This document shows positions 44,371 to 52,811 of a stretch of DNA of 64,000 nucleotides, piece by piece. The translations under genes and the position numbers were made by a program. Within the stretch, counting starts at the first letter, position 1, and the number at the start of each line of letters is the position of its first letter. The notes beneath the pieces are model-generated. The model was not told the DNA's origin and searched no databases. It worked only from the letters and a program-made list of their open reading frames with translations. This DNA is from Verrucomicrobiales bacterium. GTDB taxonomy: Bacteria > Verrucomicrobiota > Verrucomicrobiia > Limisphaerales > UBA11320. Where the stretch lies: contig JAEUHE010000200.1 in assembly GCA_016793885.1 (NCBI GenBank), positions 1 to 64,000 of the forward strand. The letters are read 5' to 3'.

Positions 44371-46455
44371 TTACTCTCGCGGCAACTGGTCCGGGTTGAT
44401 CTGCAATTCCTGGCAGGCGTGGATGTAGGAAGAAGCGGACCAGGCTTGGAAGCACTTGCCCATCGGACGGCCTGTCCGGCTGTGAATCCATTCATTGAAT
44501 TCCCATTCCTGGCTTTTCCCAAGCTGGTTGAGCTTCGCGAGTTTGAGCAACTCGCGGCAGGCCACTTCGTAGAGGCCAAGCCTGTGAATGAACCGCACCC
44601 ACATGCCGCCGATGAACGGCCAAATGCCGCCGTTATGGTAATGGCCGGGCAGGTTCAACAAATTCACCGTGTAGTAAGAACGCCAGTCTGGATCGCCGGA
44701 CTGCACGGGCGGATAGAGGTTCACCACCGGGTATGGTTCGTTCACGCCCACGCCCCACATGAACTTGAACGCGGTGCGCGCGCGATCCACATCAAGCACG
44801 TTGGAGATGAAGCCCTGCACGTTGCCTAGCACGTCGCAACGCCAGTTGAAGCCGAAGGGCGTAATTTCGGCCAGCAAGTAACTGGCGTCGCCGACGGAGA
44901 ATTGTGATTGCGCGAAACTAAAGGCGTGTGGGCTGGTCACAGACTTGGTCGAAGGCCAGAAGACTTCGAGAATCTTTGAGCGCAGCGCCTGCGAGCGTCG
45001 CAGATAATCAGTCGCCTCATCGAAGCATCTCCCCAGTTCGAGCAACCGGCTGTAGGCCACCGTGGCGCGATACCACAGGACTTCGTCATAGAGGACGTGA
45101 TAGCTGCGTCCGAAGAGATCGGTCCAGTCGCCGGCCTCGGGGATTTCGAGCAGGCCGTCGTTATTGCTGTCGAGCGCGCCGAGCCAGTTCATCACGCGCC
45201 GGAGCCGCTCGCTGTATTCAGCCAGAAAGCCGAGGTCGCCGGTCTTCCGCACGTAGGCGTGAAAGGCAACGATGGCCCACAGCGCGCTGTCGATGGAGCA
45301 GATGCCGCCCACGCCGCTGTAATCCGGCGTGCCGTCGTCGATGCGGACATTGGCCGGCATCTGCCCGTTGGCGGCGAGATGGGTGAAAAGGGTGCGCAGG
45401 GTGTCCCTTTGCGCGCCGCGGATGTCGGGATCATCCAGTTCAATCGTGCCGACGATGGTGATGGCGCCGTCGCGCGCCCATACGCTGCGATAGTTCACAT
45501 CGGTGCCGGTAACTTCGTTGTCCGCGAGCGAGCAGGCGGAGAATCCGAGCGGCGTGATGTTTTTCCGGACGGTGAGGAGCGCGTGGCGATAACCCGTGGC
45601 GATGAGGTCGCGCTCCTCCGACGTGAGTGAGCCGAGCGCGGCGTCGGTGAACAACATGCGCAGTGTCGGGTCCATTTCCCCGGCGGCCAGCGAGGACGAC
45701 TGCGCTCGCGGCGTTTCGGGAATGACTCCGAAGTGTTGCAGACCTTCGAGCACCCCTTCCGCCATGACCCGCGTGGCATTAAAGGTCTGAATTTTGACGA
45801 CGGCCTCAATCAACTCCGGTTGGGCGTTCTCAACAATGATGCCCTTCACGCCGGGCAGGAGGAACATGCTGGCGTCGTTTCCCGTGTCGCCGGCGACGAG
45901 CGCCGTTGCGGGATCCACCGCGATTCGTTCGCACAGCCAGGCCAGGGCCGCGCCCTTGTTTGTATCCATCGGCAGCACGTCCAGATCGCGCGCGCTGGAA
46001 TAGACCACGGTGACGTGCAGCCCGGTTTCGGCCAGTTGCTTTTCCAGCGTGGCGAGGACTTGAGGTGTCGCCTGATGTAGATACCAGCTCGACTTGTAAG
46101 GGTGCAGGAATTGCGGCGGCTGGCGTGAGACGCCGGGGAAGTTGCCGACGATCACCTCGATCTTCTGCAAATCCCATCCTTGCCGGAATCGCTGGTTGAA
46201 CTCGTTCAGCGAACGTTTGCGCTGGCCGTCGTAAATCTGCGTGCCGACACCGCCGATGATGTAATCCGGCCACGGCAGAACGCGCGTCGCCAACAAGTCG
46301 ATCACATCCTGCACCAGCCGCCCCGTGGCGTAGCACAAACGTGGGCGCGTGGTTTTCGGCAGGGAATCCCACGCATCCTTGAATCGGCGCGTGGACTCGG
46401 GATTGCCGAGCAGCGTGCCGTCGAGGTCCGAACAGAAGAGTTTAATCGGCGTCAT
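44371..46455 (-). CDS. HAD phosphatase fused to an amylo-glucosidase-like glycoside hydrolase
   Basis: 694 residues from the ATG at 46455 ('MTPIKLFCSDLDGTLLGNPE'); longer in-frame starts lie in the upstream gene. N-terminal HAD-IIB domain (about 1-245): motif I DLDGT, 'CYATGRLVQD', 'KGAALAWLCERI' and 'VAGDTGNDASMFLL', as in sucrose-phosphate and mannosylglucosyl-phosphoglycerate phosphatases. C-terminal (alpha/alpha)6-barrel (about 285-690): 'YRSVWARDGAITI', 'DYSGVGGICSIDSALWAIVA', 'GDWTDLFGRSYHVLYDEVLW', 'GIWPFIGGMWVRF', like glycogen-debranching or glucosylglycerate hydrolases. Both halves look complete. It is the last gene of a damaged compatible-solute-type operon. Confidence 0.8.
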   Translation of the reverse strand: MTPIKLFCSDLDGTLLGNPESTRRFKDAWDSLPKTTRPRLCYATGRLVQDVIDLLATRVLPWPDYIIGGVGTQIYDGQRKRSLNEFNQRFRQGWDLQKIEVIVGNFPGVSRQPPQFLHPYKSSWYLHQATPQVLATLEKQLAETGLHVTVVYSSARDLDVLPMDTNKGAALAWLCERIAVDPATALVAGDTGNDASMFLLPGVKGIIVENAQPELIEAVVKIQTFNATRVMAEGVLEGLQHFGVIPETPRAQSSSLAAGEMDPTLRMLFTDAALGSLTSEERDLIATGYRHALLTVRKNITPLGFSACSLADNEVTGTDVNYRSVWARDGAITIVGTIELDDPDIRGAQRDTLRTLFTHLAANGQMPANVRIDDGTPDYSGVGGICSIDSALWAIVAFHAYVRKTGDLGFLAEYSERLRRVMNWLGALDSNNDGLLEIPEAGDWTDLFGRSYHVLYDEVLWYRATVAYSRLLELGRCFDEATDYLRRSQALRSKILEVFWPSTKSVTSPHAFSFAQSQFSVGDASYLLAEITPFGFNWRCDVLGNVQGFISNVLDVDRARTAFKFMWGVGVNEPYPVVNLYPPVQSGDPDWRSYYTVNLLNLPGHYHNGGIWPFIGGMWVRFIHRLGLYEVACRELLKLAKLNQLGKSQEWEFNEWIHSRTGRPMGKCFQAWSASSYIHACQELQINPDQLPRE

Positions 46456-47043
46456 TCCAGGGTTCATCCCATTCATTGCAGGCGAGCACGAGCGCTGCGC
46501 CGGGGCGCTGCTCCACGGTCGCGATGAGTTGCTGCGCAATGCCCGTCCACGTGAAAAGACTGCGGGCCTTGTGAGCGCCCATCCGGGCCATGCGGTTGCG
46601 CAGCCGCGGGTGCCGGAACGCGTTGATCATGGTGATGCCCAGATCCTCTTTGTCTAACGGATCGGTAAAGAGCGCGTGCCGACCAAAGGTCAGCGCGCGA
46701 TACAATCCGCCGTGGACGGTCACCACCGTCGGAGTGCCCGACGCCATCGCTTCGATGGCTGTCATTCCAAACGGCTCGTAACAGCTGGAGAGGACGAACA
46801 AGTCGGCGGCGCGATAATAATCGGCCATCTGATAATGGCTGTCGATGAATTCGTCGTTCAGCCCGTGCTTTTTGATGAAACGGAGCGCGGTCGTCCCCAG
46901 TTCCTCGATGTGGCACGGCAGGATGAGCGCAATGGGCGTCTCCTTGTTTGAACTCCTCTAGCTCCCGTTCGAGCCGGAAGACATCGGGCTTGCCGAGGTG
47001 GTGCAGCGTGGCGATGGCGCCGGTTTGAAAAAAGTCGGACATA
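46442..47043 (-). pseudogene. Chimeric, frameshifted glycosyltransferase (GpgS-like start joined to GT4 end)
   Basis: The product starts 'MSDFFQTGAIATLHHLGKPD' at 47043, as in GT81 glucosyl-3-phosphoglycerate synthases. One extra G at about 46942-46943 shifts the frame; correcting it gives 'ETPIALILPCHIEELGTTAL', still GpgS-like, then passes without a gap into the C-terminal half of a GT-B enzyme: 'DYYRAADLFVLSSCYEPFGM', 'TAIEAMASGTPTVVTVHGG', 'HPRLRNRMARMGAHKARSLF'. That end matches GT4 sucrose-phosphate or mannosylglucosyl-phosphoglycerate synthases. A large deletion seems to have fused two neighbouring genes, followed by a frameshift. Only the last 128 codons are an uninterrupted ATG frame (46442-46828). 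Confidence 0.7.
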
Positions 47044-47047
47044 GGAA

Positions 47048-48574
47048 TCAGGGTTTCGGTTTGTGACTGGCGCTCGACCGGGCTTCGGTCAGGAGGGAGG
47101 AGCGGACGATGTGCAGCGCCGTTTCGTTGTGCTCCTTCGCTTGTTCCGGCGACGCAGCCTCGGTGTAACACCGGAACTCGGGCGCGTTGCCGGACGGACG
47201 CAGATGCACGATGTCGCCGCTCGCGAAGGTGATGCGCGTGCCGTCGGTGAGGTCCAGCGATGCCACTTCGCCGAACTTCGCGCCGAAGTGTCTGGCGGCG
47301 GCGCGTTCATGCCCGGCCTCAAACAAACCGATGACCGCCCGGCTCTGCTCGACCGGAAAACCGCGAAGCAGCCCGCTGGCGGTGAAGCGGCGTGGAAGCG
47401 ATCCCACCAGCGTGGAGAGAGTTTTCCCCTGGCGTCGCGCCTCGACGAGGCACGCGAGAATGGGCAGGACGGCGTCGCGCGTCGGCAACGGCAGAAGCGG
47501 AGCTCCGGAATCCGGCCACGTGACAGCACTCCCGAGCAGGAAGCCACCGTTGGCCTCGTAGCCCACGACGCATTTCGCCCCCCTGGCCGTCTCCTCCAAC
47601 ATGGAGGCGATCACGTAGGGCGAACCGATGCGCGTGCGCAGGACTTGTTTGAAGAAGCCGCACCTTTCGACGGCGGTGTTGGAACTGACGGGAGTGGACA
47701 CCGAATCGGCCCCGACGAACTTCGCCGCGAGAATTCCGAGGATGTCACCTCGCAGCCATTCGCCATGCTCGTCGGCAAGCAGTGGCCGGTCGCTGTCGCC
47801 ATCCGTCGAGACGATGGCATCGAACTGAAATTCCTTCGCCCAATCGCGGGCCAGGCGGGCGTCCTTGTCGCGAATGGCCTCGGTGTCAACGGGGACGAAT
47901 TCGTCCGAGCGATGCAGTGCCCAGAGCTTTGCGCCGAGTCGGCCAAAAATCTTCGCCAGCAGATCGCGTCCGACGGCCGAGTGCTCGTAAATGCCCAGGC
48001 GCAATCCATTCAGGGCATCGGCGGGGAAAAAATCCAAGTAACGTGCGAGGTACGCGTTCTCGGCTTCGGCTTGCATCGGGCGCGGACGGACTGCGGGTTC
48101 CCGGAACGCGCCGGATGCGTCGAATAGAGCGTCGTCCACTTCGACGGCCTGGCCGGTGATTCCGGCTTCATCGTCTTTGAGAACTTCGCCGGAGCATTTG
48201 TTGAACTTAATGCCGTTGCGGTCGGCGGGAATGTGACTTCCGGTGACCATCACGGCGGGAACGCCTCGGCGCAGGCCGTAATACGCTACTGCTGGCGACG
48301 GGATCTCGCCGCAATTGACGGGAGTATAGCCGGCGTCTTCCGCGGCGCGAAGCACCGCCTCCATGATCCGGCTGGTGCTCGGACGCAAGTCGCCGGCCAC
48401 GGCCACGGTTTCGCGCTGTTTCTTTAGTTCGCCACAGCTTTCGAGGTATTGGATGAAGCCGCGCGTATAGGCATAGCAGACCAGGTCCGTCATCTGAGCG
48501 ACAAGCCCACGGGCGCCGCTGGTGCCGAACTTCACGCCGCTGCGGGCCATTAGATGTTCTATGGTGAGTTTCAT
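47048..48574 (-). CDS. Phosphohexomutase (phosphomannomutase/phosphoglucomutase family)
   Basis: 508 residues from the ATG at 48574, which overlaps the upstream stop (ATGA). Family motifs are all present: 'KFGTSGARGLVAQMTDLVCY', phosphoserine loop 'MVTGSHIPADRNGIKFNKCS', Mg-binding 'IVSTDGDSDRPLLADEHGEW', sugar-specificity loop 'VVGYEANGGFLLGSA', and phosphate-binding 'HLRPSGNAPEFRCYTE'. It would supply mannose-1-P or glucose-1-P for nucleotide-sugar and compatible-solute synthesis. It is the best preserved gene of its operon. Confidence 0.9.
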   Translation of the reverse strand: MKLTIEHLMARSGVKFGTSGARGLVAQMTDLVCYAYTRGFIQYLESCGELKKQRETVAVAGDLRPSTSRIMEAVLRAAEDAGYTPVNCGEIPSPAVAYYGLRRGVPAVMVTGSHIPADRNGIKFNKCSGEVLKDDEAGITGQAVEVDDALFDASGAFREPAVRPRPMQAEAENAYLARYLDFFPADALNGLRLGIYEHSAVGRDLLAKIFGRLGAKLWALHRSDEFVPVDTEAIRDKDARLARDWAKEFQFDAIVSTDGDSDRPLLADEHGEWLRGDILGILAAKFVGADSVSTPVSSNTAVERCGFFKQVLRTRIGSPYVIASMLEETARGAKCVVGYEANGGFLLGSAVTWPDSGAPLLPLPTRDAVLPILACLVEARRQGKTLSTLVGSLPRRFTASGLLRGFPVEQSRAVIGLFEAGHERAAARHFGAKFGEVASLDLTDGTRITFASGDIVHLRPSGNAPEFRCYTEAASPEQAKEHNETALHIVRSSLLTEARSSASHKPKP

Positions 48575-49626
48575 GCGCAAAGAAAAAACTGGTCACGGTC
48601 TGTGGTGCCGATGCAGCCTGCGTTGAGCCAGAGGACATCATAAGGACGCAGTGTAAACGACAAATCGCCTCGGTAAGTGGCTCGATGAACACGTTCGCTA
48701 ATCAGGTTCACCCACAATCGCTCTCCCCCCAATTCTTCCGAAGGCAGCGAGATTTCGAGCGTTTCGTTCGCAAGATTGTGCAAGCATAACACGCGCTCGC
48801 TACGGTCGAGTGAAATCCGAAACACGGCGAACATACTCGGGTCGCCAGACAGCACTTGCTGGGCTCCACTCGGATGAAATGCGGGGTGTTGGCGTCGCGC
48901 GCGCAGGAGCGCATGGAGCACCAGTGGCGGCAGCGCGAAGTTGTAAACCAACTGCGCCTCGTTCGTGCCGTTGCCGAAGTAGGAAATGTTGTCGGTGTGC
49001 GGCACGTTCGTTTCCGTGATCAGCAGGACGTGCGGGGCGATTTCATCAAGCACCGCGCGCCATAGTTGGACGACGTAGTGTGTTTGCGGCAAATGAATGC
49101 ACGAGGTGCCGATGCTCTTACATAGATAGGCAATCGCATCGAGCCGGATGAACCGTGCGCCTTCCTCCACGTAGCACAGCAGCGCGCGGAGTGTGGCCAA
49201 CAGCCCCTCCGGGTTCTTGAAATTCAAGTTAACCTGGTCCGCGTTGAACGTCGTCCAAACCTTGCGCAGTCCGGTGGCACTCTGAAACGCGGCAAGCAAT
49301 GGCAGTGCGCGAGTGCGGACGGCTTGCGAGAAATCCGGGCTGCCTTCGTCCGTCACAAAGAAGTTTCGGTAAACCGAAGTGTCCGCGGGGAATTTTAAGA
49401 ACCACTCGCCCTGCGCGGACATGTGGTTGAAGACCGCGTCGAACATCAGGTCGAACGACTGTCCAATCCGTGCGACAAGCTGCGGCAGACGAGGCCGGAA
49501 TTCATCAAGCAACTGCAAGACCTGCGCCGTGACGCCACTGGCCGCGTGTGCGCCGTAAAGCGACTCCAAGTGGGCGCGGATTCGTGCAGTTCCGCCGTTA
49601 CTTTGATTGTCTGCTGTCCTGTTCAC
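48571..49626 (-). CDS. GH13_18 sucrose/glucosylglycerate phosphorylase-like, internally deleted
   Basis: 351 residues against about 490-580 in the family; GTG start overlapping the upstream stop (GTGA). The nucleophile Asp is present in 'ARFIRLDAIAYLCKSIG' and the acid/base Glu in 'HVLLITETNVPHTDNISYFG'. Two stretches are missing in frame: about 70 residues between 'DEFRPRLPQ' and 'RIGQSFDLMFDAVFNHMSAQ' (the start of the barrel), and about 150 residues after 'ALPPLVLHA', including the third catalytic Asp (ASHDG region), before 'LLRARRQHPAFHPSGAQQVL'. It is therefore very unlikely to be active although the frame is open. Deletion sizes are estimated from memory of the family. Confidence 0.75.
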   Translation of the reverse strand: MNRTADNQSNGGTARIRAHLESLYGAHAASGVTAQVLQLLDEFRPRLPQLVARIGQSFDLMFDAVFNHMSAQGEWFLKFPADTSVYRNFFVTDEGSPDFSQAVRTRALPLLAAFQSATGLRKVWTTFNADQVNLNFKNPEGLLATLRALLCYVEEGARFIRLDAIAYLCKSIGTSCIHLPQTHYVVQLWRAVLDEIAPHVLLITETNVPHTDNISYFGNGTNEAQLVYNFALPPLVLHALLRARRQHPAFHPSGAQQVLSGDPSMFAVFRISLDRSERVLCLHNLANETLEISLPSEELGGERLWVNLISERVHRATYRGDLSFTLRPYDVLWLNAGCIGTTDRDQFFLCA

Positions 49627-50051
49627 TGCTTTGAAGGTTTGCTTTCGTAGAGCGAGTCGATGTAGTTGAGCCAGCGCATGCCGACGAGCACGCGCGTCCG
49701 GAGTTGAAAGCGGTTGTAGGGCTTGACCAGGTAGTCATCGACGCCTGCAACCAGCCCATCCTTGATTTCTTTGAGATGGCTCAGGCTGCTCAACACCACG
49801 ACATAGACATAGGGCAGCATGTGGTGTTTGCGAATCTGTTGAGCGAGGTCCAGGCCGCTGAAGCCATCAATGAACCGTCGGTCGCTGATGATGAGCCGCG
49901 CGGGTTTCTCCTGAAACGCCAGCCAGAGGTCGCCGGCGCTGCCGAATGTTCGCACCTCGATGCCGTCGAGCACCATTGTGTCCTCGATGTGCGAGCGCTC
50001 GTCGGCCTTCTTGATGGCGAGATAGACTCGCAGGTTGTCTTTGGTAACCAT
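49623..50051 (-). CDS. Single-domain response regulator with degenerate acidic pocket
   Basis: 142 residues from the ATG at 50051 ('MVTKDNLRVYLAIKKADERS'); an upstream Met adds 31 residues out of family. The phosphoacceptor Asp is in 'ARLIISDRRFIDGFSGLDLA', the Ser/Thr switch in 'VYVVVLSSLSHL', and the conserved Lys in 'DDYLVKPYNRFQL'. The usual acidic pair at the end of the first strand (DD/ED) is replaced around 'AIKKAD', so Mg2+ binding may be weakened. Its stop overlaps the GTG of the phosphorylase gene, suggesting it is first in that operon. Confidence 0.8.
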   Translation of the reverse strand: MVTKDNLRVYLAIKKADERSHIEDTMVLDGIEVRTFGSAGDLWLAFQEKPARLIISDRRFIDGFSGLDLAQQIRKHHMLPYVYVVVLSSLSHLKEIKDGLVAGVDDYLVKPYNRFQLRTRVLVGMRWLNYIDSLYESKPSKQ

Positions 50052-50055
50052 AAAC

Positions 50056-50367
50056 TCAGTGTTGCCTTCCTTCGTTACGCGGTCTTTGGCGTTTCTCCCG
50101 TCTGCGCTTGGTTGATTCTCGGTTCGCGGGCTGAAACCCGGCATGCGCGCCCATTTGTTGGATCTCGCTCAGCGAGGTCACGCCCTCGAAGACTTTGGCC
50201 AAGCCGTCTTCCAGTACTGTTTTGAGTCCACGCTCGCGCAGGTGTGTCCGCAGTGAATGTTCATCGGTTTGTTCCAGAATCAAGCGTCTGGGAAGCCAAC
50301 CCTTCAATTGAGACAGTGCGGGTGCCATGGTCTGAGAAAATACCCTCCCCTGTCCAGCCCCTGGCAA
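50056..50367 (-). pseudogene. C-terminal fragment of a GspE/PilB-type secretion ATPase
   Basis: In this 103-codon frame residues about 25-75 ('LILEQTDEHSLRTHLRERGL', 'KTVLEDGLAKVFEGVTSLSE') match the final helices of type II secretion/type IV pilus ATPases (pattern RxxG-hxTLxxDGhxKVxxGhTTLxE). The Walker A and B regions and everything else are absent. Upstream there is no ATPase remnant, so this is a displaced 3' fragment; the last 25 codons are Arg-rich and unlike the family. Confidence 0.65.
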
Positions 50368-50640
50368 TTCGCTGCACTCCCACGCCGGCCTCAGTGAAAC
50401 GATTAGAAGCCAGCATTTCGTTGCTGCATTTATTTTTGCTCCATTCTACGCTTCTTGCGTGCCACGAATACTGGACATGCTGGCAAAGCTGCCGAGTGCG
50501 CGGCGCTCGAATGGGGTGAAGCAAGCGGCCAAGCCTCAGCCGGCGCGGCCTGGCACCCTACTAGCGTGGCCCGACCTGAGCAGCCAGCTCGCTAACTTTC
50601 ACACGGTTGTCGCCGTCATTGAAGATTTGCCGACTCGAAC

Positions 50641-50853
50641 GAGGAGACGGTCCTGATCTGTGACCTAGATCTCGACAGCCTGCACGATTCGCGCAGCAGC
50701 GGTACCGTCACCCCCCGGCTGGATCGCCGGCCGGATCTGTTCCAATTCGTCACCAGCTTCCAGCCAGCAGTGGCCGCGCCGCCGTCGCGCGAGGACGGCC
50801 CGTTGGGCGACCAGCTGGACTTTTCCTCAGAACGGCTGGCGGACGGTGAATAA
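50641..50853 (+). pseudogene. C-terminal fragment of a carbon-nitrogen hydrolase (nitrilase superfamily)
   Basis: The frame reads 'EETVLICDLDLDSLHDSRSS' followed by 'TPRLDRRPDLFQFV', which is the end of nitrilase/N-carbamoylputrescine amidase-type proteins (a strand 'VLxADLDLxxL' and a final 'DRRPDLY'). The catalytic Glu-Lys-Cys part is missing: a stop lies at 50620-50622 and no start is apparent. The open frame ends at 50853, 63 bp before mgtE. Confidence 0.6.
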
Positions 50854-50916
50854 CTTTTTACGGCGGCAGAACGCCGCCTTCCTCGCGGATACATACATCC
50901 TAAACTTCGCACCGCC

Positions 50917-52230
50917 ATGCCTGAGACTACACCTGTCTTCCTCGACGAATACGTAAGCCTGCACGCCGCGGATCTGGCGGACCGGTTGCAACGCCTCGAT
51001 CCCCGCGAGGCCCGTGCCTTGCTCCAGCAACTGCCGCCGGAGACAGCCGCCGCCGCCCTGGCCGATCTGGAGGAGGAACGGTTGCCTGATCTGCTCGGCG
51101 CGATGGCACCGCCATCACTTGCCAACCTGCTCCAACATGTCGCAGCGTCGGACGCGGCAGATGTGCTCCAACACCTGGCGCCGGCGCAGCGCCGCGAGAC
51201 CCTCGCCGCCTTTTCCGCGGATGCGGCCGCCGCCATCCGAACGTTGCTCAAGTATCCCGAGGACACCGCCGGCGGCATCATGTCGAACCGCTTCATCATG
51301 CTGCGAGATTACATGACGGTGGAACAAGTGCGTGAACTGCTCCGCGCCCGCGCGCAGGAGGAGCGCACGGAGGACATCGCCTACCTGTACGTGTCCGATA
51401 CCACGCAGCGCCTTGTAGGCATCGTGAGCTTACGTGACCTAGTTTTCCGTCGAGCCGAGCGGCGTATGATCGAAATCATGAACCGCGAAGTGAAGTTCGT
51501 CCGCGTGACGGACGACCAAGAGGAACTGGCGCGCACCTTCGAGCATTACCATTACCTCGGCCTGCCCGTGCTCGACGAGGAAGGCAAACTCGTTGGTGTC
51601 GTGAAGGCGAGTGACGCGCTGGAGATCGCGCGCAAGGAAGCGACCGAAGACATGCAGTTGATGGTCGGTCTCTCCGGCGAGGAACGCGCGCTTACGCCGT
51701 GGCAAGTGTCCGTGAAGCGGCGCCTCCCGTGGCTCTACATCAATCTTGGCACAGCGTTTCTCGCGGCCTTCACCGTCGGCCTGTTCGAGAGCACCATTGC
51801 CCAATGGACCGCACTGGTTGTTTTTCTGCCGATTGTCGCTGGACAAGGCGGCAACGCAGGGATGCAAACCCTCACCATCATCATCCGTGACCTGGCGCTG
51901 GGCGAACTCGCACCCGGCGACGGTCGCAAGGCGCTGACCAAAGAAATCATCCTCGGCCTGGTCAACGGGGTGGCCATCGGTCTGGTCGTCGGCCTCATCG
52001 GATGGCTTTGGAAAGGAAGCACGACGCTCGGCCTCGTGGCGGGTGTGGCGATGGTGCTAAACCAACTCGCCGCCGTGGTCGCCGGCGTGATGATTCCGTT
52101 GGGATTGAAATCCGTGAAGCTCGATCCCGCCCTCGCCTCCAGCATCTTCCTCACGACCGTGACGGATGTGGCCGGGTTCTTCTTTTTCCTCGGGCTGGCG
52201 GCGCTGGGGTTGAAGTGGCTTGGGGCGTAG
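50917..52230 (+). CDS. mgtE: Magnesium transporter MgtE
   Basis: 437 residues. N-terminal superhelical domain (about 10-115: 'HAADLADRLQRLDPREARAL'), CBS pair (about 120-245: 'EDTAGGIMSNRFIMLRDYMT', 'YHYLGLPVLDEEGKLVGVVK'), then five membrane helices (about 270-435) with 'LPIVAGQGGNAGMQTLTIII' and 'VMIPLGLKSVKLDPALASSI', and the selectivity-associated 'TDVAGFFFFLG'. MgtE is a Mg2+-gated Mg2+ channel whose N and CBS domains sense cytoplasmic Mg2+. It appears complete, in contrast to most neighbours. It converges on the antiporter fragment. Confidence 0.95.
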   Translation: MPETTPVFLDEYVSLHAADLADRLQRLDPREARALLQQLPPETAAAALADLEEERLPDLLGAMAPPSLANLLQHVAASDAADVLQHLAPAQRRETLAAFSADAAAAIRTLLKYPEDTAGGIMSNRFIMLRDYMTVEQVRELLRARAQEERTEDIAYLYVSDTTQRLVGIVSLRDLVFRRAERRMIEIMNREVKFVRVTDDQEELARTFEHYHYLGLPVLDEEGKLVGVVKASDALEIARKEATEDMQLMVGLSGEERALTPWQVSVKRRLPWLYINLGTAFLAAFTVGLFESTIAQWTALVVFLPIVAGQGGNAGMQTLTIIIRDLALGELAPGDGRKALTKEIILGLVNGVAIGLVVGLIGWLWKGSTTLGLVAGVAMVLNQLAAVVAGVMIPLGLKSVKLDPALASSIFLTTVTDVAGFFFFLGLAALGLKWLGA

Positions 52231-52232
52231 AT

Positions 52233-52811
52233 TTAGCCATTACCCTTGAGTTCTCTCACCGAAGCAGTGGAGGCGGCGCCCGATGCCACAGAGTTGATGA
52301 CGGGGCCTTCCTGATGCGGATCGTCGCTGGCAGTTCTTGCCTCCGTCCCCATTGGCAGCACCAGGATTGCCGAGATCGTCATGAACAATCCAGTGATTAC
52401 CAGCCACGCCGTGAGGCGCGCATCGGTGCCATGGTCGAGCATGGCTTTGGCGGCGAGCGCCACAATCGTCAGGTTTGGACAGAGTAGGAGGAACGCACGC
52501 CCGTCGCCGTCGGTCTTGAGCCAGCGGCGATGCAACACCTCGCGCGCGGCGAGCAGCACAAACGCGGTGGCGACCGCCAGAAGCACAGGTTCGTCCAGGA
52601 ACAAGCGCCAGTTGATTTCCAACCCCAAGGCCACGAAGAACACCGGGATGAGAAAGCGATGGCTGATGGGCGCCACGTACTCTTCCAGACGTTTCCCATC
52701 ATGAACCGAAGCGTGAACTAACGCCAGCGCCGGGCGACCCAGCTTCTTGCACGCGTCCGGCACCGCCATGAAGAGCAGGACCAGACAGATGATGATCTCG
52801 ATATTGTTCAT
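52233..52811 (-). CDS. Cation:proton antiporter (CPA2-like), apparently with a large internal deletion
   Basis: 192 residues from the ATG at 52811 (MNNIEIIICLVLLFMAVPDA); a longer start adds 15. The first helix 'CLVLLFMAVPDACKKLGRPA' is the normal N-terminus of KefB/NhaS-type antiporters, but it is followed at once by 'EYVAPISHRFLIPVFFVALG', which belongs to the last third of the protein, then 'LCPNLTIVALAAKAMLDHG' and two further helices. About 200 or more residues, including the core ion-binding helices, seem to be missing in frame. Function is therefore doubtful. Tail-to-tail with mgtE, 2 bp apart. Confidence 0.7.
   Translation of the reverse strand: MNNIEIIICLVLLFMAVPDACKKLGRPALALVHASVHDGKRLEEYVAPISHRFLIPVFFVALGLEINWRLFLDEPVLLAVATAFVLLAAREVLHRRWLKTDGDGRAFLLLCPNLTIVALAAKAMLDHGTDARLTAWLVITGLFMTISAILVLPMGTEARTASDDPHQEGPVINSVASGAASTASVRELKGNG

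Noticed and set aside
46473-47171. 232-codon minus-strand frame spanning the glycosyltransferase
   Set aside because: Only residues encoded at 47043-46945 are real; upstream it lies in the mutase gene out of frame, and downstream it is the wrong frame after the one-base insertion.
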